Below, in pieces: positions 46,893 to 55,485 of a stretch of DNA of 64,000 nt. Under the pieces are notes generated by a model that made no database searches, was not told the origin of the DNA, and worked only from the letters and a program-made list of their open reading frames with translations. The stretch is from NCBI RefSeq assembly GCF_038443675.1, contig NZ_CP151762.1, positions 3,534,001 to 3,598,000 on the forward strand. The letters run 5' to 3'. The stretch comes from Yoonia sp. G8-12. Lineage in GTDB: Bacteria; Pseudomonadota; Alphaproteobacteria; Rhodobacterales; Rhodobacteraceae. Every line of letters begins with the position of its first letter. Within the stretch, counting starts at the first letter, position 1. Made by a program: the position numbers and the translations under genes.

Positions 46893-48137
46893 TCAAGCAT
46901 TCGCTTCGGCTGTATCTGCTTGGTTGACGTCATGGATTGATTTCGCAAGCTTCATAATCTCTTTGCGCAAGGCATTCTTTGGAACGGTCTCTGCCATGGG
47001 TGCGCCGTGGTCTGCTGCCTGTACGACCGGTTTACCACCATCGGGAAGTTGGACTTCTATAGAAATTCCAAGATTGTCAGAAAGGCGCTTCACACGACTT
47101 TTGCCGTTCATATCTGCAAAACCTGGTGCGCGGTTTAACAAAAAGCGGATTTTCTCAAATGGCAAGTCCTCGGACTGGAGTGCGCGCTTGAGACGTAGTG
47201 TGTTTTGCGCAGAACGCATATCGAGTTCAATCATTGCGAAATAGACATGTGCCATTTCAAGAACCGTTTGTGACCATTCAACCATCGTTGAAGGCATATC
47301 AATGATGATATAGTCAAAATTGCTGGCGGCCATCTGGATGACGCGCGTGATATCGTCGGGCGTGATCATATCAAGCGGGATCATGTCCATCGGTGCCGTC
47401 AGCACGTGAAGCTTATCACCATAGGTGAGCGTCGCCTGCATAAATGTTTCCGCGTCCATCGTCGCCGTGTCTGTCAGCAATTCAAGAACGGTTTCGCGCC
47501 GTGGCAGGTCGAGATAGGTGGAAGCAGACCCGAACTGAAAATCGAGATCGAGCAGACAGACCTTTGGTGGGTCTTTCTTGTCGATGTTGGCCAGTTCCCA
47601 CGCAAGATTGACGGCCAGCATGGTGGCGCCTGTACCGCCTGCAAGGCCATGAATGGGGATAATAACGCCCGCACGATCACCACTGGCTTGAAATCCTTTT
47701 TCTCCGCTTTGCGGTGCGGGTGTTTCCTGCTTGGTCAAGACCCGTTCAATTGCGCGCGCAAGTTCGTTTTCAGGAAGAGGGTAGGGGACAAATTCGTCAC
47801 CGCCTTCGCGCAAAAGCTGGTGCAGCGCGGTTGGGCTGACATCTTCTGCGATCAGGATCACCTTGACGCCTGCGGCTTTGGCTGTAGCAATGACTTCGGA
47901 AATCGTCGTGAGATTGTCTTCGTCCTCGGCATCCATGGCGAGGGTAACAAATTGCAGGCTGCGTGACTCGGGTTGGCCAAGAAATGCAATGGCATCTTCA
48001 AAACTCAGATCCCCCCATGCATCGCCCAAGGCGGCTTCCATATCTTCAATCAAAAGATCAAAGATTTGCACATCACGACTGATCGTGCAGGCCACAATTT
48101 GTGGCGGATCGTTCTGTACAACCGGACTTGTACTCAT
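46893..48137 (-). CDS. cpaE: Flp pilus assembly protein CpaE/TadZ
   Basis: A 414-aa protein with a receiver-like N-terminal domain (about residues 10-140, lacking a clear phospho-acceptor pattern) and a C-terminal MinD/ParA-type ATPase domain (HGLAGGTGATMLAVNLAWEL, then VCLLDLDFQFGSASTYLDL). TadZ sets the polar position of the pilus machine. The Walker A is altered: GGTGAT replaces the KGGxGKT form, so ATP hydrolysis may be reduced or absent. Confidence 0.93.
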   Translation of the reverse strand: MSTSPVVQNDPPQIVACTISRDVQIFDLLIEDMEAALGDAWGDLSFEDAIAFLGQPESRSLQFVTLAMDAEDEDNLTTISEVIATAKAAGVKVILIAEDVSPTALHQLLREGGDEFVPYPLPENELARAIERVLTKQETPAPQSGEKGFQASGDRAGVIIPIHGLAGGTGATMLAVNLAWELANIDKKDPPKVCLLDLDFQFGSASTYLDLPRRETVLELLTDTATMDAETFMQATLTYGDKLHVLTAPMDMIPLDMITPDDITRVIQMAASNFDYIIIDMPSTMVEWSQTVLEMAHVYFAMIELDMRSAQNTLRLKRALQSEDLPFEKIRFLLNRAPGFADMNGKSRVKRLSDNLGISIEVQLPDGGKPVVQAADHGAPMAETVPKNALRKEIMKLAKSIHDVNQADTAEANA

Positions 48138-48341
48138 TTGTTTGACGTCCCCATTACTTAAATCTCACTCAAAACAAACACCAGCTTGCAAGGCTAGCCT
48201 AACATACCGTTCAGGTTTGCCTAAACCGTGGCGTAAATACGCTCTACTGGTCCGATCATTACTGGGAAATTTGTCGATAATAGGACCAAATATGCTCGAC
48301 TGTGCAGATATTTGCGACGATTTGCAATTCTTTGGTCAGAT

Positions 48342-48372
48342 GTTGACGCCGAATACAGAATTCGGCGTCAAC
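48342..48372. other. strong hairpin between ompA-like gene and cpaE
   Basis: A perfect 13-bp inverted repeat (GTTGACGCCGAAT / ATTCGGCGTCAAC) with a 5-base loop, in the 255-base gap after the OmpA-like gene. It has no T run downstream on the minus strand. Candidate attenuator or mRNA processing and stability element dividing the tad transcript. Confidence 0.65.
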
Positions 48373-48392
48373 GAAGCGCTTGAGCGCTATTT

Positions 48393-49037
48393 TTAAAGGC
48401 CGTCTGTCGCAGTCTCTGTTGCTGGTACGGCACTAGAGACATATTCACGGAAGATGACGGCAGCATATTTACCGTTCAGAAGCATCGGATCGTTTTCAAC
48501 GAATCCGGTCACTTCCGTGACTGTGCGACGGTTACGACGCTCGCGACCCTCAGTCACAACAAGCGGCTGTGTTTCGCCAAAGGATACGACAGCTTCCAGA
48601 CGGCTGCGATCAATCCCTTGTGACGCCAGGAACGACACAACCGTTTGTGCACGGCGCAATCCGAGTGAACGGTTATAGCCCTGGCTGCCGACAAGGTCAG
48701 TGTGACCGTAGACCTTGAAGCGCACTTCTGGGAACTGACGGATCCAATCTGCCTGCTTCATCAGTGTTGCACGCGCATCGGCGTCCAAAACTGTCGAGTT
48801 AAAGGCAAAGTTTACCGTTGTGTTCACATCAGCCGCAAAGCGACGCGCAAGATTGATCGTGTAATCCTGTGCACCAGTCTGAACCAGACGGTTGTTCATT
48901 GTGGCTTCGCCAAAATCACCAGAGTCGATCGTTGACCCTGCCTCAGTAAAGAACGAAGCAGCTGCGATTTGCCTGTCAGCGGATGAGCAGGCGCCCAGTG
49001 TTGCGGCCGCGATGGCTGCTGTTATAATATATTTCAT
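48393..49037 (-). CDS. OmpA-family lipoprotein of the tad locus
   Basis: A 214-aa protein. Signal and lipobox (IITAAIAAATLGACSS, Cys near residue 18), then a peptidoglycan-binding OmpA-like domain (FKVYGHTDLVGSQGYNRSLG, GRERRNRRTVTEVTGF). Sits between cpaC and cpaE, probably linking the secretin to the wall. ATG 49037 (MKYIITA) is chosen; an upstream TTG would spoil the signal peptide. Confidence 0.88.
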   Translation of the reverse strand: MKYIITAAIAAATLGACSSADRQIAAASFFTEAGSTIDSGDFGEATMNNRLVQTGAQDYTINLARRFAADVNTTVNFAFNSTVLDADARATLMKQADWIRQFPEVRFKVYGHTDLVGSQGYNRSLGLRRAQTVVSFLASQGIDRSRLEAVVSFGETQPLVVTEGRERRNRRTVTEVTGFVENDPMLLNGKYAAVIFREYVSSAVPATETATDGL

Positions 49038-49052
49038 CGACTTACGCTCCAA

Positions 49053-50483
49053 TCATTCATCAAGGACATAGCCGTAGGACCCGCTAAAGTCCTGGCGCGC
49101 CACTTCGCCTGCACCACCGGTTGATGGCCCACCTGTCCGGGCCACTTGGCCGAAAAGGAAGAGCCCTTGCTCGGTGGGTGGGCGCACGCGATCCGTTGGC
49201 AAGGCCAACGCTTCGCCCCGTGTCGGTGAGACAAGGTGTGGCGTCACAATAATCACCAGTTCAGTCTGGCGACGGGAGAATTCAGCGCTTCTGAACAGTG
49301 CGCCCAGGATTGGAATATCCCCGACCCATGGGACTTGGCCGTTCAAGTCGTTGAAGTCATCTGAGAGCAATCCGGCAATCGCAAAGCTTTCGCCATCACG
49401 CATCTCAACTGTGGTGGATGTTTCACGGCGGCTGAAAGCATCGACAGAGAAGCCGTTTGCCTGGAAGCCGCTTGACGGATCAATCGCTGAAACCGCAGCA
49501 CTGAGTTCCAGGTTGATGATGTCGCCATCAATCACGCGAGGAATAAAGCTGAGTTCAACACCAAAGGGCTTATACTCGACCGAGATCGTACCGCCTTCAT
49601 TCGATGATGGCACCGGATACTCGCCACCTGCAAGGAAGGTAGCTTCCTGTCCGCTCAGCGCTGTCAGGTTTGGCTCTGCCAAAGACCGTACAACACCCCG
49701 TGTTTCCAAGGCTTCAAGCAAGATGCCGACTTCGAGGCTACCCGCACCAAAACCAAAGACAAACGCCCCATTGTTGGAGTTTGAAGCTGGCACGTTATTG
49801 GCGAGCGCCCCGTTTATTGCCGCTTGGCCAACCGTGCGGTTTGTACCGCCGGTAATGCTGACATCGTCATCAAAACCAAGACCGGTAAGGGAAAGCGAAG
49901 AAGAAAGTGCCTTGCTCACTGAACGCTGCATCTCTGCAAACCGCACTTTCAGCATCACCTGCTGTGTGCCACCGACCGTCATCAGGTTGGATACACGCTC
50001 TGGCGCATACCGTTCTGCAAGGTCCAGTGCGCGGTCCAGCCGCGCGATGGAGCTGACTGTGCCGGAAAGCACGATACCATTGTTGGCGGTACGCACTTCA
50101 ATGTTTTCACCAGGTAGAATTTGCGTCAGACGCTCTTTGAATTCTGCCATATCGGGGGAAACATGCACTTCTACGTTCGTGATCAGACGCCCGTTCTCAC
50201 CCAGAAGGGTCAGAGTGGTACGACCGGGTTCTTTGCCCAGAACGTAGATTGTACGGTCAGACAAAGACGAAATGTCCGCAATGCCCGGGTTCGCAATTGA
50301 TAATTCAGTGAAGGGCACATCGCTCTCCACAACAACGGCCCGACTCATCGGAACGCTAAGTGCGCTAGACGCCGCGCCGCGCAGAACGCGCAACGTTTCG
50401 GCCGGTGCAATACTTGGTGCTGCCGCAGTTAGCGACAACGTTAAGCCAGCAATAGCTGCCTTTAAGAATTTGTCATATTTCAT
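49053..50483 (-). CDS. cpaC: Flp pilus secretin CpaC/RcpA
   Basis: A 476-aa outer-membrane channel. Signal peptide, an N-terminal pilus/BON-like region (AVVVESDVPFTELSIANPGI), and the secretin domain (VEVGILLEALETRGVVRSLA, GQEATFLAGGEYPVP, ending in VPWVGDIPILGALFRSAEFS and ELVIIVTPHLV). Lies 223 nt after cpaB. Confidence 0.95.
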   Translation of the reverse strand: MKYDKFLKAAIAGLTLSLTAAAPSIAPAETLRVLRGAASSALSVPMSRAVVVESDVPFTELSIANPGIADISSLSDRTIYVLGKEPGRTTLTLLGENGRLITNVEVHVSPDMAEFKERLTQILPGENIEVRTANNGIVLSGTVSSIARLDRALDLAERYAPERVSNLMTVGGTQQVMLKVRFAEMQRSVSKALSSSLSLTGLGFDDDVSITGGTNRTVGQAAINGALANNVPASNSNNGAFVFGFGAGSLEVGILLEALETRGVVRSLAEPNLTALSGQEATFLAGGEYPVPSSNEGGTISVEYKPFGVELSFIPRVIDGDIINLELSAAVSAIDPSSGFQANGFSVDAFSRRETSTTVEMRDGESFAIAGLLSDDFNDLNGQVPWVGDIPILGALFRSAEFSRRQTELVIIVTPHLVSPTRGEALALPTDRVRPPTEQGLFLFGQVARTGGPSTGGAGEVARQDFSGSYGYVLDE

Positions 50484-50639
50484 AAGTGACCTGCCTCTCC
50501 GATCACGCCTCGTTTAACGGGTCTTCCCGCCCATGATCATCAGACCATGAGGCACAACCATATTTATTGCAATAATCAAGGTGTTGGAGGGCGGAGCGAA
50601 TGTGGGTTAAACGCAACACTCGCTAGGCCGTGTGGAAAA

Positions 50640-50675
50640 TTCTGCGCCCAACACTAGATTTAGCGGGGCGCAGAA
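50640..50675 (-). terminator. possible hairpin downstream of cpaB
   Basis: TTCTGCGCCC and GGGCGCAGAA form a 10-bp stem with a 16-base loop just beyond the cpaB stop; on the minus strand it is followed by ATTTTCC. Weak terminator or attenuator before cpaC. Confidence 0.45.
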
Positions 50676-50706
50676 GGGTTTTCGTCAAGTTACAGAAATA
50701 GACAAA

Positions 50707-51543
50707 TCACTCGGTGCAATCGACCTCAACCTGAATTCGCTCGGTACCGTTGCGTTGTGTGACAAAGCATCGTTTTTCCTCAACAACTTCGGGTGCAGCT
50801 TCCCGGACGACCTCTTCAATTCCAAGAACGTCACGAATATTGGTCTCAATTGTTGTGTCGCCTGCTTCAAGATCATCGCGGCCCACAGGCGTCAATGACA
50901 GCGCACCTGCCGCCTGAAGAACTTGCAAATCAGCAAAGTCTTCTTGCGATACTTGAATGACGACGCCGGTGCCTCTGTTATTACCATCGGCGTCGTCTGT
51001 CGCGATGATCTCCAGTCTACTCTTGACCAAGCGCGAAATGCTGGGACCGCCCTCGACGCGGCCAACCCAATAGAGGTCAATCCGGTCGGACGTGCGAAGA
51101 TCACCCGCAAATGCCTGCGTCATGTTATTTGGCAACGGGAAGGCCCGCATGCCGGGATCAAGGAGCGCAGTAATACCCTGAGGCGCACCTGCGGCTGTGA
51201 CTTTTGCAGTCAGGATCGGCTCGTTCTCTTGCATGGGAATACGTACAACGCGCGGTACATTGAGGCCCTCCGGGAACAATTCTTCTTCAGTCGCAAAAAC
51301 GCCGTCGGGCAAAAAATCGCGGGCGTATTTGATAATTTTGACGTCCTCAAGTGTCAGCAGGTCACCATATGTCAACGATCGAGACGGTGCGTAAATGTCG
51401 ACTGTTCGGATCGCTGTTGCAGAACGCTGCCGTTCCCGCTCCAATTGAGATGCTTGCGTATCCATATACTGGTTCACCATGTAAACGGCAAAACCGGCAA
51501 GCCCCATCCCGATCAATAGTACCAATCCAAAAACTGCGCGCAT
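50707..51543 (-). CDS. cpaB: Flp pilus assembly protein CpaB/RcpC
   Basis: A 278-aa periplasmic partner of the secretin. It starts MRAVFGLVLLIGMGLAGFAV (membrane anchor), followed by a SAF domain (SRSLTYGDLLTLEDVKIIKY, then VVRIPMQENEPILTAKVTAA). ATG 51543 is chosen for the clean anchor; the longer in-frame sequence upstream is not family-like. It ends with two cysteines (RCFVTQ and VDCTE). Confidence 0.92.
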   Translation of the reverse strand: MRAVFGLVLLIGMGLAGFAVYMVNQYMDTQASQLERERQRSATAIRTVDIYAPSRSLTYGDLLTLEDVKIIKYARDFLPDGVFATEEELFPEGLNVPRVVRIPMQENEPILTAKVTAAGAPQGITALLDPGMRAFPLPNNMTQAFAGDLRTSDRIDLYWVGRVEGGPSISRLVKSRLEIIATDDADGNNRGTGVVIQVSQEDFADLQVLQAAGALSLTPVGRDDLEAGDTTIETNIRDVLGIEEVVREAAPEVVEEKRCFVTQRNGTERIQVEVDCTE

Positions 51544-51800
51544 GTCTTTACCTCTTGTCTCAATTCGCTCTTCGGGGCGGCCGGATGTTTGCTTTGATCT
51601 TCCAAAAAGCTGACTACCCTGCCACAAACACAGCCGCGGTGCGACATGCAACATCAAAACCGTGCTGAAGATATATCTGCAGGTCGGCCTATGCACAATC
51701 TGTTAGCGTCTGTTCGCGGAGCAAAAACTAGAATTGTAATTGCTGTTACCAGAATTGTGTCAGCGATACTTCTACAATAGAAGGTGTCAACGCAGCCTAC

Positions 51801-51974
51801 CTACAAGTCGACGTCGTTCAATGTCGTCTCTACTTCGTTCGCTAAGTCAGTTGCTCCGCCGCTGAACGCCGAAACCACCACGAAACCAAGCAAACAAATC
51901 GCAGCAGTCAGCACAACGAAATCAACGGTTATGGCACCATCGTCGTCTAAGAAGAATTGTAGGAAGAATTTCAT
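51801..51974 (-). CDS. Flp-family type IVb pilin, second copy
   Basis: A 57-aa prepilin. Short leader MKFFLQFFLDDDG, cleavage after Gly, then AITVDFVVLTAAICLLGFVV as the hydrophobic helix. Asp replaces the usual Glu at position 5 of the mature protein, and Phe follows at 6, a roseobacter-type variant. Shares the core VDFVVLTAA with the copy at 52180-52362 but differs in the rest. Confidence 0.9.
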   Translation of the reverse strand: MKFFLQFFLDDDGAITVDFVVLTAAICLLGFVVVSAFSGGATDLANEVETTLNDVDL

Positions 51975-52129
51975 GGCTAATTTTACCTTCCGACTGCGGT
52001 CAGACGTTAGCGCACAATGCGAAAATACCATTCAATGCAAACATTTAGATATGTCTCGATAACTAAGAAACGCGAAACAAAATCGCATGGTTCTCTTTAA
52101 GAATATTTGCTATCGATTAGATATTTAGA

Positions 52130-52153
52130 CTGCGCCACACTTAAATGGCGCAG
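52130..52153 (-). terminator. hairpin between the two flp genes
   Basis: CTGCGCCA and TGGCGCAG form an 8-bp stem with an 8-base loop beyond the stop of the first flp gene; the minus-strand flank is AT-rich (TCTAAATAT). Possibly a partial terminator, letting pilin mRNA exceed that of the assembly genes. Confidence 0.5.
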
Positions 52154-52179
52154 CCAAGTTGTTTCATACTTAGTCAGCC

Positions 52180-52362
52180 TTAAGATGCTGGGTCTTGTGC
52201 ATCAAGTGCGTCTTCGATCTCGTTCGCAAGGCCTGTTGCCCCGTTGCTGACCGCAGTACCAACTGCCAGGCCCAGAACAACGATTGCAGCTGTCAGAACA
52301 ACGAAGTCAACTGTTACAGCGCCGTCTTCGTCATTACGGAAGTTTTCGATAAATTTAAGCAT
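52180..52362 (-). CDS. Flp-family type IVb pilin, first copy
   Basis: A 60-aa prepilin: leader MLKFIENFRNDEDG, cleavage after Gly, mature start AVTVDFVVLTAAIVVLGLAV, and an acidic C-terminus. Position 5 is Asp rather than Glu. A strong GGAGGG precedes the ATG. As the promoter-proximal gene it is the likely major pilin. Confidence 0.92.
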   Translation of the reverse strand: MLKFIENFRNDEDGAVTVDFVVLTAAIVVLGLAVGTAVSNGATGLANEIEDALDAQDPAS

Positions 52363-52715
52363 TGTGATCCCTCCTCAGGGTATTAGCAGGTTTAGTTTCG
52401 TTCCGCGTCGGCATCTAGTTTACTCATTACGCTAACGCGAACACCGTCTTGGATGAGTACATATAGCCATTTGAATGGGGCAGCACTTTGGCATCAATCA
52501 GTTTTTTTCAGCACAGATCAAAAATCCACCCGCATAATTTGTAAGTTATTGTTTTTAAATGAAAGAAATATTCATCTTTCGTTCATCTTCGCTGCAATCC
52601 GTTGCGATAAAGCCGCCAATGGCTCTGAAATCCGGCCTATTGTTCCCAAAGTTCTGGCTTTTTGGCTGCTTTCTGCCATCTTTAAATGAACAAAAAGCCT
52701 CGAGCAGGTCCAAAA
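52363..52715. other. divergent intergenic region, flp pilin and lytic transglycosylase
   Basis: About 350 bases, clearly AT-richer than the genes around it. It must hold the promoters of the tad locus (minus) and of the transglycosylase (plus). I could not identify a convincing CtrA site, sigma-54 site or small gene by eye. Confidence 0.5.
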
Positions 52716-53552
52716 ATGAGTCGTAAATTAACGGGCGCAGTGCTGATCAGCACGATTCTCGCAATAACCCCTGCTTTGGCAGAGGTGGAACGCATATTAC
52801 CTGATTTCACGTTTAAGCGTGTGCCAATTCCAAGTGCTGGTTCATCAAGTCGCATCACAGTTCAGATTGACCCCAACGCGCCACGGCTCGGGCCGGTCTA
52901 TGCCGATCCAGAGCCAGAGCCTGTTGTAGCTGCCGGTGCCATTGCGCTGCCACAGCCATCGGGACTTGAATGGTTTTGGACAACGGTTCCGACGGCTCTT
53001 GCAGCGCAGGGTCCGGTCCGGTTTCAGAAGGCAATCGAACAGCTGAACAATCCTCCGTCGGGCAAGGGCGTGCCCTCTCCACGATTGCAGGCGCTTCAAA
53101 ATATTGCCTCTGCCCATGGGCGCCGCATCCTTATTGAAACAGTGGGCACCTCTGTGTCCCCGGCGTTGGTGTTGGCTGTGATCTCGGTTGAAAGCGCAGG
53201 ACGCACCGATGCTGTCAGTTCGGCAGGTGCCACAGGTCTTATGCAGTTGATGCCTGACACAGCGACCCGGTTTGGTGTGGATGACAGCACGAACGCCGCA
53301 CAAAACATCAAGGGGGGCGTGGCCTATCTTGAATGGCTGCTGGATCATTTCGATAATGATCCTTTGCTTGCACTTGCCGGATATAATGCCGGCGAAGGCA
53401 ATGTGCGCCGCTATGAGGGGGTTCCACCATTCTCTGAGACGCGCGCCTATGTCCCCAAAGTGCTAGCGGCATGGCAGGTTGCCAAGGGTCTTTGCCAAAC
53501 ACCGCCTGAGCTGATTACGGATGCCTGTGTCTTTAACGTGAATGGTATCTAG
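52716..53552 (+). CDS. lytic transglycosylase, SLT domain
   Basis: A 278-aa secreted muramidase-like enzyme. Signal peptide MSRKLTGAVLISTILAITPA; proline-rich mid part; SLT domain with the catalytic Glu in VLAVISVESAGRTDAVSSAG, then GLMQLMPDTATRFGV and LAGYNAGEGNVRRY. Probably opens peptidoglycan, possibly for the adjacent pilus machine (inference from position). ATG 52716 gives a clean signal peptide; an ATG ten codons earlier is possible. Confidence 0.88.
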   Translation: MSRKLTGAVLISTILAITPALAEVERILPDFTFKRVPIPSAGSSSRITVQIDPNAPRLGPVYADPEPEPVVAAGAIALPQPSGLEWFWTTVPTALAAQGPVRFQKAIEQLNNPPSGKGVPSPRLQALQNIASAHGRRILIETVGTSVSPALVLAVISVESAGRTDAVSSAGATGLMQLMPDTATRFGVDDSTNAAQNIKGGVAYLEWLLDHFDNDPLLALAGYNAGEGNVRRYEGVPPFSETRAYVPKVLAAWQVAKGLCQTPPELITDACVFNVNGI

Positions 53553-53821
53553 GCCGAAAACACATCCGCCCATTCAGGATGTACGCGCAGTTGCGCACTC
53601 ACAAACGGACAGAGCGATGTAATCTGAAGCCCGCGATTGCGCGCATCCGCAATAAGTTCGCGTAACATCAGCAGGCCGATTTCATCACCTTCATACCCAC
53701 GTGCGACCTGTGTGTGCTCTGCAACCAGTCGCTTTTCAGGTACAAGTTCGTAGGTTAGAACACTCTCGCCCGTGGAATGCACGACAGTGTACCGGCCTTT
53801 GGTACCGTTTTCATCGTGCAT
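53549..53821 (-). CDS. GNAT-like N-acetyltransferase (YjdJ-type)
   Basis: A 90-aa single-domain protein. It contains LTYELVPEKRLVAEHTQVAR, GYEGDEIGLLMLRELIADAR and LCPFVSAQLRVHPEWADVF, the pattern of the short N-acetyltransferase_14 (YjdJ) family with the CPFV motif. Substrate unknown. ATG 53821 lies 10 nt after the scoB stop; the end overlaps the convergent transglycosylase stop. Confidence 0.82.
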   Translation of the reverse strand: MHDENGTKGRYTVVHSTGESVLTYELVPEKRLVAEHTQVARGYEGDEIGLLMLRELIADARNRGLQITSLCPFVSAQLRVHPEWADVFSA

Positions 53822-53831
53822 CACCCGAAGA

Positions 53832-54458
53832 TCAGACAATCGCCGCCTCTGTTGCCGCGCGCAGTTCGTCTTCCGTGACACCATCAGCGGTTTCGACGAT
53901 CTTCAAGCCGCCCTCAACAACATCCAGCACGCCAAGATTGGTAATGATGCGGTCGACAACACCTTTGCCAGTCAATGGTAGGGTGCATTCTTTCAAGACT
54001 TTGCTGTCGCCATGTTTGTTGGTGTGATCCATCACAGCAACGACACGGCCAACACCCGCCACCAGATCCATCGCGCCACCCATGCCTTTGACAAGCTTAC
54101 CGGGGATCATCCAGTTGGCCAGATCGCCGTTTTCAGCAACCTCCATCGCGCCCAAAATCGCCATCGCGATCTTGCCGCCGCGGATCATGCCAAAGGATTG
54201 CGCGCTATCGAAATAGGCGGTCTGGGGCAATTCTGTAATGGTTTGCTTGCCCGCATTGATCAGGTCAGCGTCTTCTGTGCCCTCAACGGGGAAGGGGCCC
54301 ATGCCGAGCATCCCGTTTTCGGACTGCAAGGTGACCTCGATCCCATCAGGGATATAGTTCGACACCAAGGTCGGAATGCCGATCCCAAGGTTGACATACC
54401 AGCCGTCCTGCAGCTCTTGCGCGGCGCGGGCGGCCATTTGATTGCGGTCCCAAGGCAT
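53832..54458 (-). CDS. scoB: 3-oxoacid CoA-transferase subunit B
   Basis: A 208-aa beta subunit of succinyl-CoA:acetoacetate transferase-type enzymes, which activate acetoacetate or other 3-oxo acids. It starts MPWDRNQMAARAAQELQDG, with YVNLGIGIPTLVSNYIP and the catalytic Glu in LQSENGMLGMGPFP. Paired with scoA upstream, with a small ORF between the two. Confidence 0.93.
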   Translation of the reverse strand: MPWDRNQMAARAAQELQDGWYVNLGIGIPTLVSNYIPDGIEVTLQSENGMLGMGPFPVEGTEDADLINAGKQTITELPQTAYFDSAQSFGMIRGGKIAMAILGAMEVAENGDLANWMIPGKLVKGMGGAMDLVAGVGRVVAVMDHTNKHGDSKVLKECTLPLTGKGVVDRIITNLGVLDVVEGGLKIVETADGVTEDELRAATEAAIV

Positions 54459-54467
54459 AAGCTGATC

Positions 54468-54689
54468 CTACTCTTTTTCGGTTAATGCAGTTTTGATCTC
54501 GGCCATCTGCGCTTCGATCGCGCCAAGGCGGTGATCCATCATCAGGCCTTCGGCGGCTTGCAGTGTCAGGCGCTGCAGTTCTTTTTCGTCGCCAGTAAAG
54601 CTGTCATGTACGATGCGGCGGGCTACAATGATCCAGTGATGAAAATCGCGGATTGTTTCTTTTTCTGTGGTAGGCAACACATCAGACAT
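54468..54689 (-). CDS. small conserved protein between scoA and scoB
   Basis: A 73-aa charged protein with no signal or membrane helix, mostly helical: TIRDFHHWIIVARRIVHDSF and LGAIEAQMAEIKTALTEKE. It starts 13 nt after scoA and ends 9 nt before scoB, so it is part of that operon. I do not recognise a family. Confidence 0.7.
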   Translation of the reverse strand: MSDVLPTTEKETIRDFHHWIIVARRIVHDSFTGDEKELQRLTLQAAEGLMMDHRLGAIEAQMAEIKTALTEKE

Positions 54690-54702
54690 ATTCGTTCACC
54701 GT

Positions 54703-55401
54703 TCAGGCCGCCGGGCGGGTTGTGCGTTGTTCGATCCGTTTTTCATGATCGCCTTGGATCAACCGGTGCACGTAAATCCCCGGCAAATGAATGCTATCTG
54801 GATCGAGGCTTCCTGTCGGCACGATCTCTTCCACCTCGACCACACAAGTTTTGCCGCACATGGCAGCAGGTGGGTTGAAGTTGCGGGCGGTTTTACGGAA
54901 CACGAGGTTCCCGGTTGCATCCGCTTTCCAGGCTTTCACGATCGCAAGATCAGCAAAAATGCCTTCTTCCAGAATATAGGTTTCGCCGTTGAAGTCTTTA
55001 TGCTCTTTGCCATCGGCAATCACGGTGCCAACGCCGGTTTTGGTGTAAAATCCGGGGATACCACAGCCACCGGCACGCATGCGCTCGGCTAATGTGCCTT
55101 GGGGGTTGAACTCCAGTTCAAGCTCACCTGACAGATACTGGCGCATGAATTCTGCATTTTCACCAACATATGAGCTGATCATCTTTTTGACTTGGCGGGT
55201 TTGCAGCAAGATGCCGATCCCGAAATCATCAACGCCTGCATTGTTTGATGCGAATGTCAGGTCTTTGGTGCCAGCGTCGCGGATCGCGGCCAGCAAAAGC
55301 TCGGGTATGCCGCACAGGCCGAAACCGCCAGCAGCGATAAACATGCCATCATGCAGTAGCCCATCAAGAGCAGCGGCCGCGTTAGGGTAGATCTTTTTCA
55401 T
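54703..55401 (-). CDS. scoA: 3-oxoacid CoA-transferase subunit A
   Basis: A 232-aa alpha subunit. MKKIYPNAAAALDGLLHDG, then the glycine-rich CoA site AAGGFGLCGIPELLLAAIRD near residue 25, and FYTKTGVGTVIADGKEHKDF. ATG 55401 follows GGAGAG; a longer reading adds non-family residues. First gene of scoA-ORF-scoB-GNAT. Confidence 0.93.
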   Translation of the reverse strand: MKKIYPNAAAALDGLLHDGMFIAAGGFGLCGIPELLLAAIRDAGTKDLTFASNNAGVDDFGIGILLQTRQVKKMISSYVGENAEFMRQYLSGELELEFNPQGTLAERMRAGGCGIPGFYTKTGVGTVIADGKEHKDFNGETYILEEGIFADLAIVKAWKADATGNLVFRKTARNFNPPAAMCGKTCVVEVEEIVPTGSLDPDSIHLPGIYVHRLIQGDHEKRIEQRTTRPAA

Positions 55402-55485
55402 TGGCGAACTCTCCGGCGTCGTTTGCACAAGTTGTGCCGCCCAACACCAGGAGAGTCAATGAAATGCCGCGATGCAGAAATGCGA

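Noticed and set aside
46893..48137. ParA-type chromosome partition gene, hence a replication origin
   Set aside because: The receiver-like N-terminus and position inside the tad locus identify it as CpaE/TadZ; there is no parB, parS or dnaA nearby.
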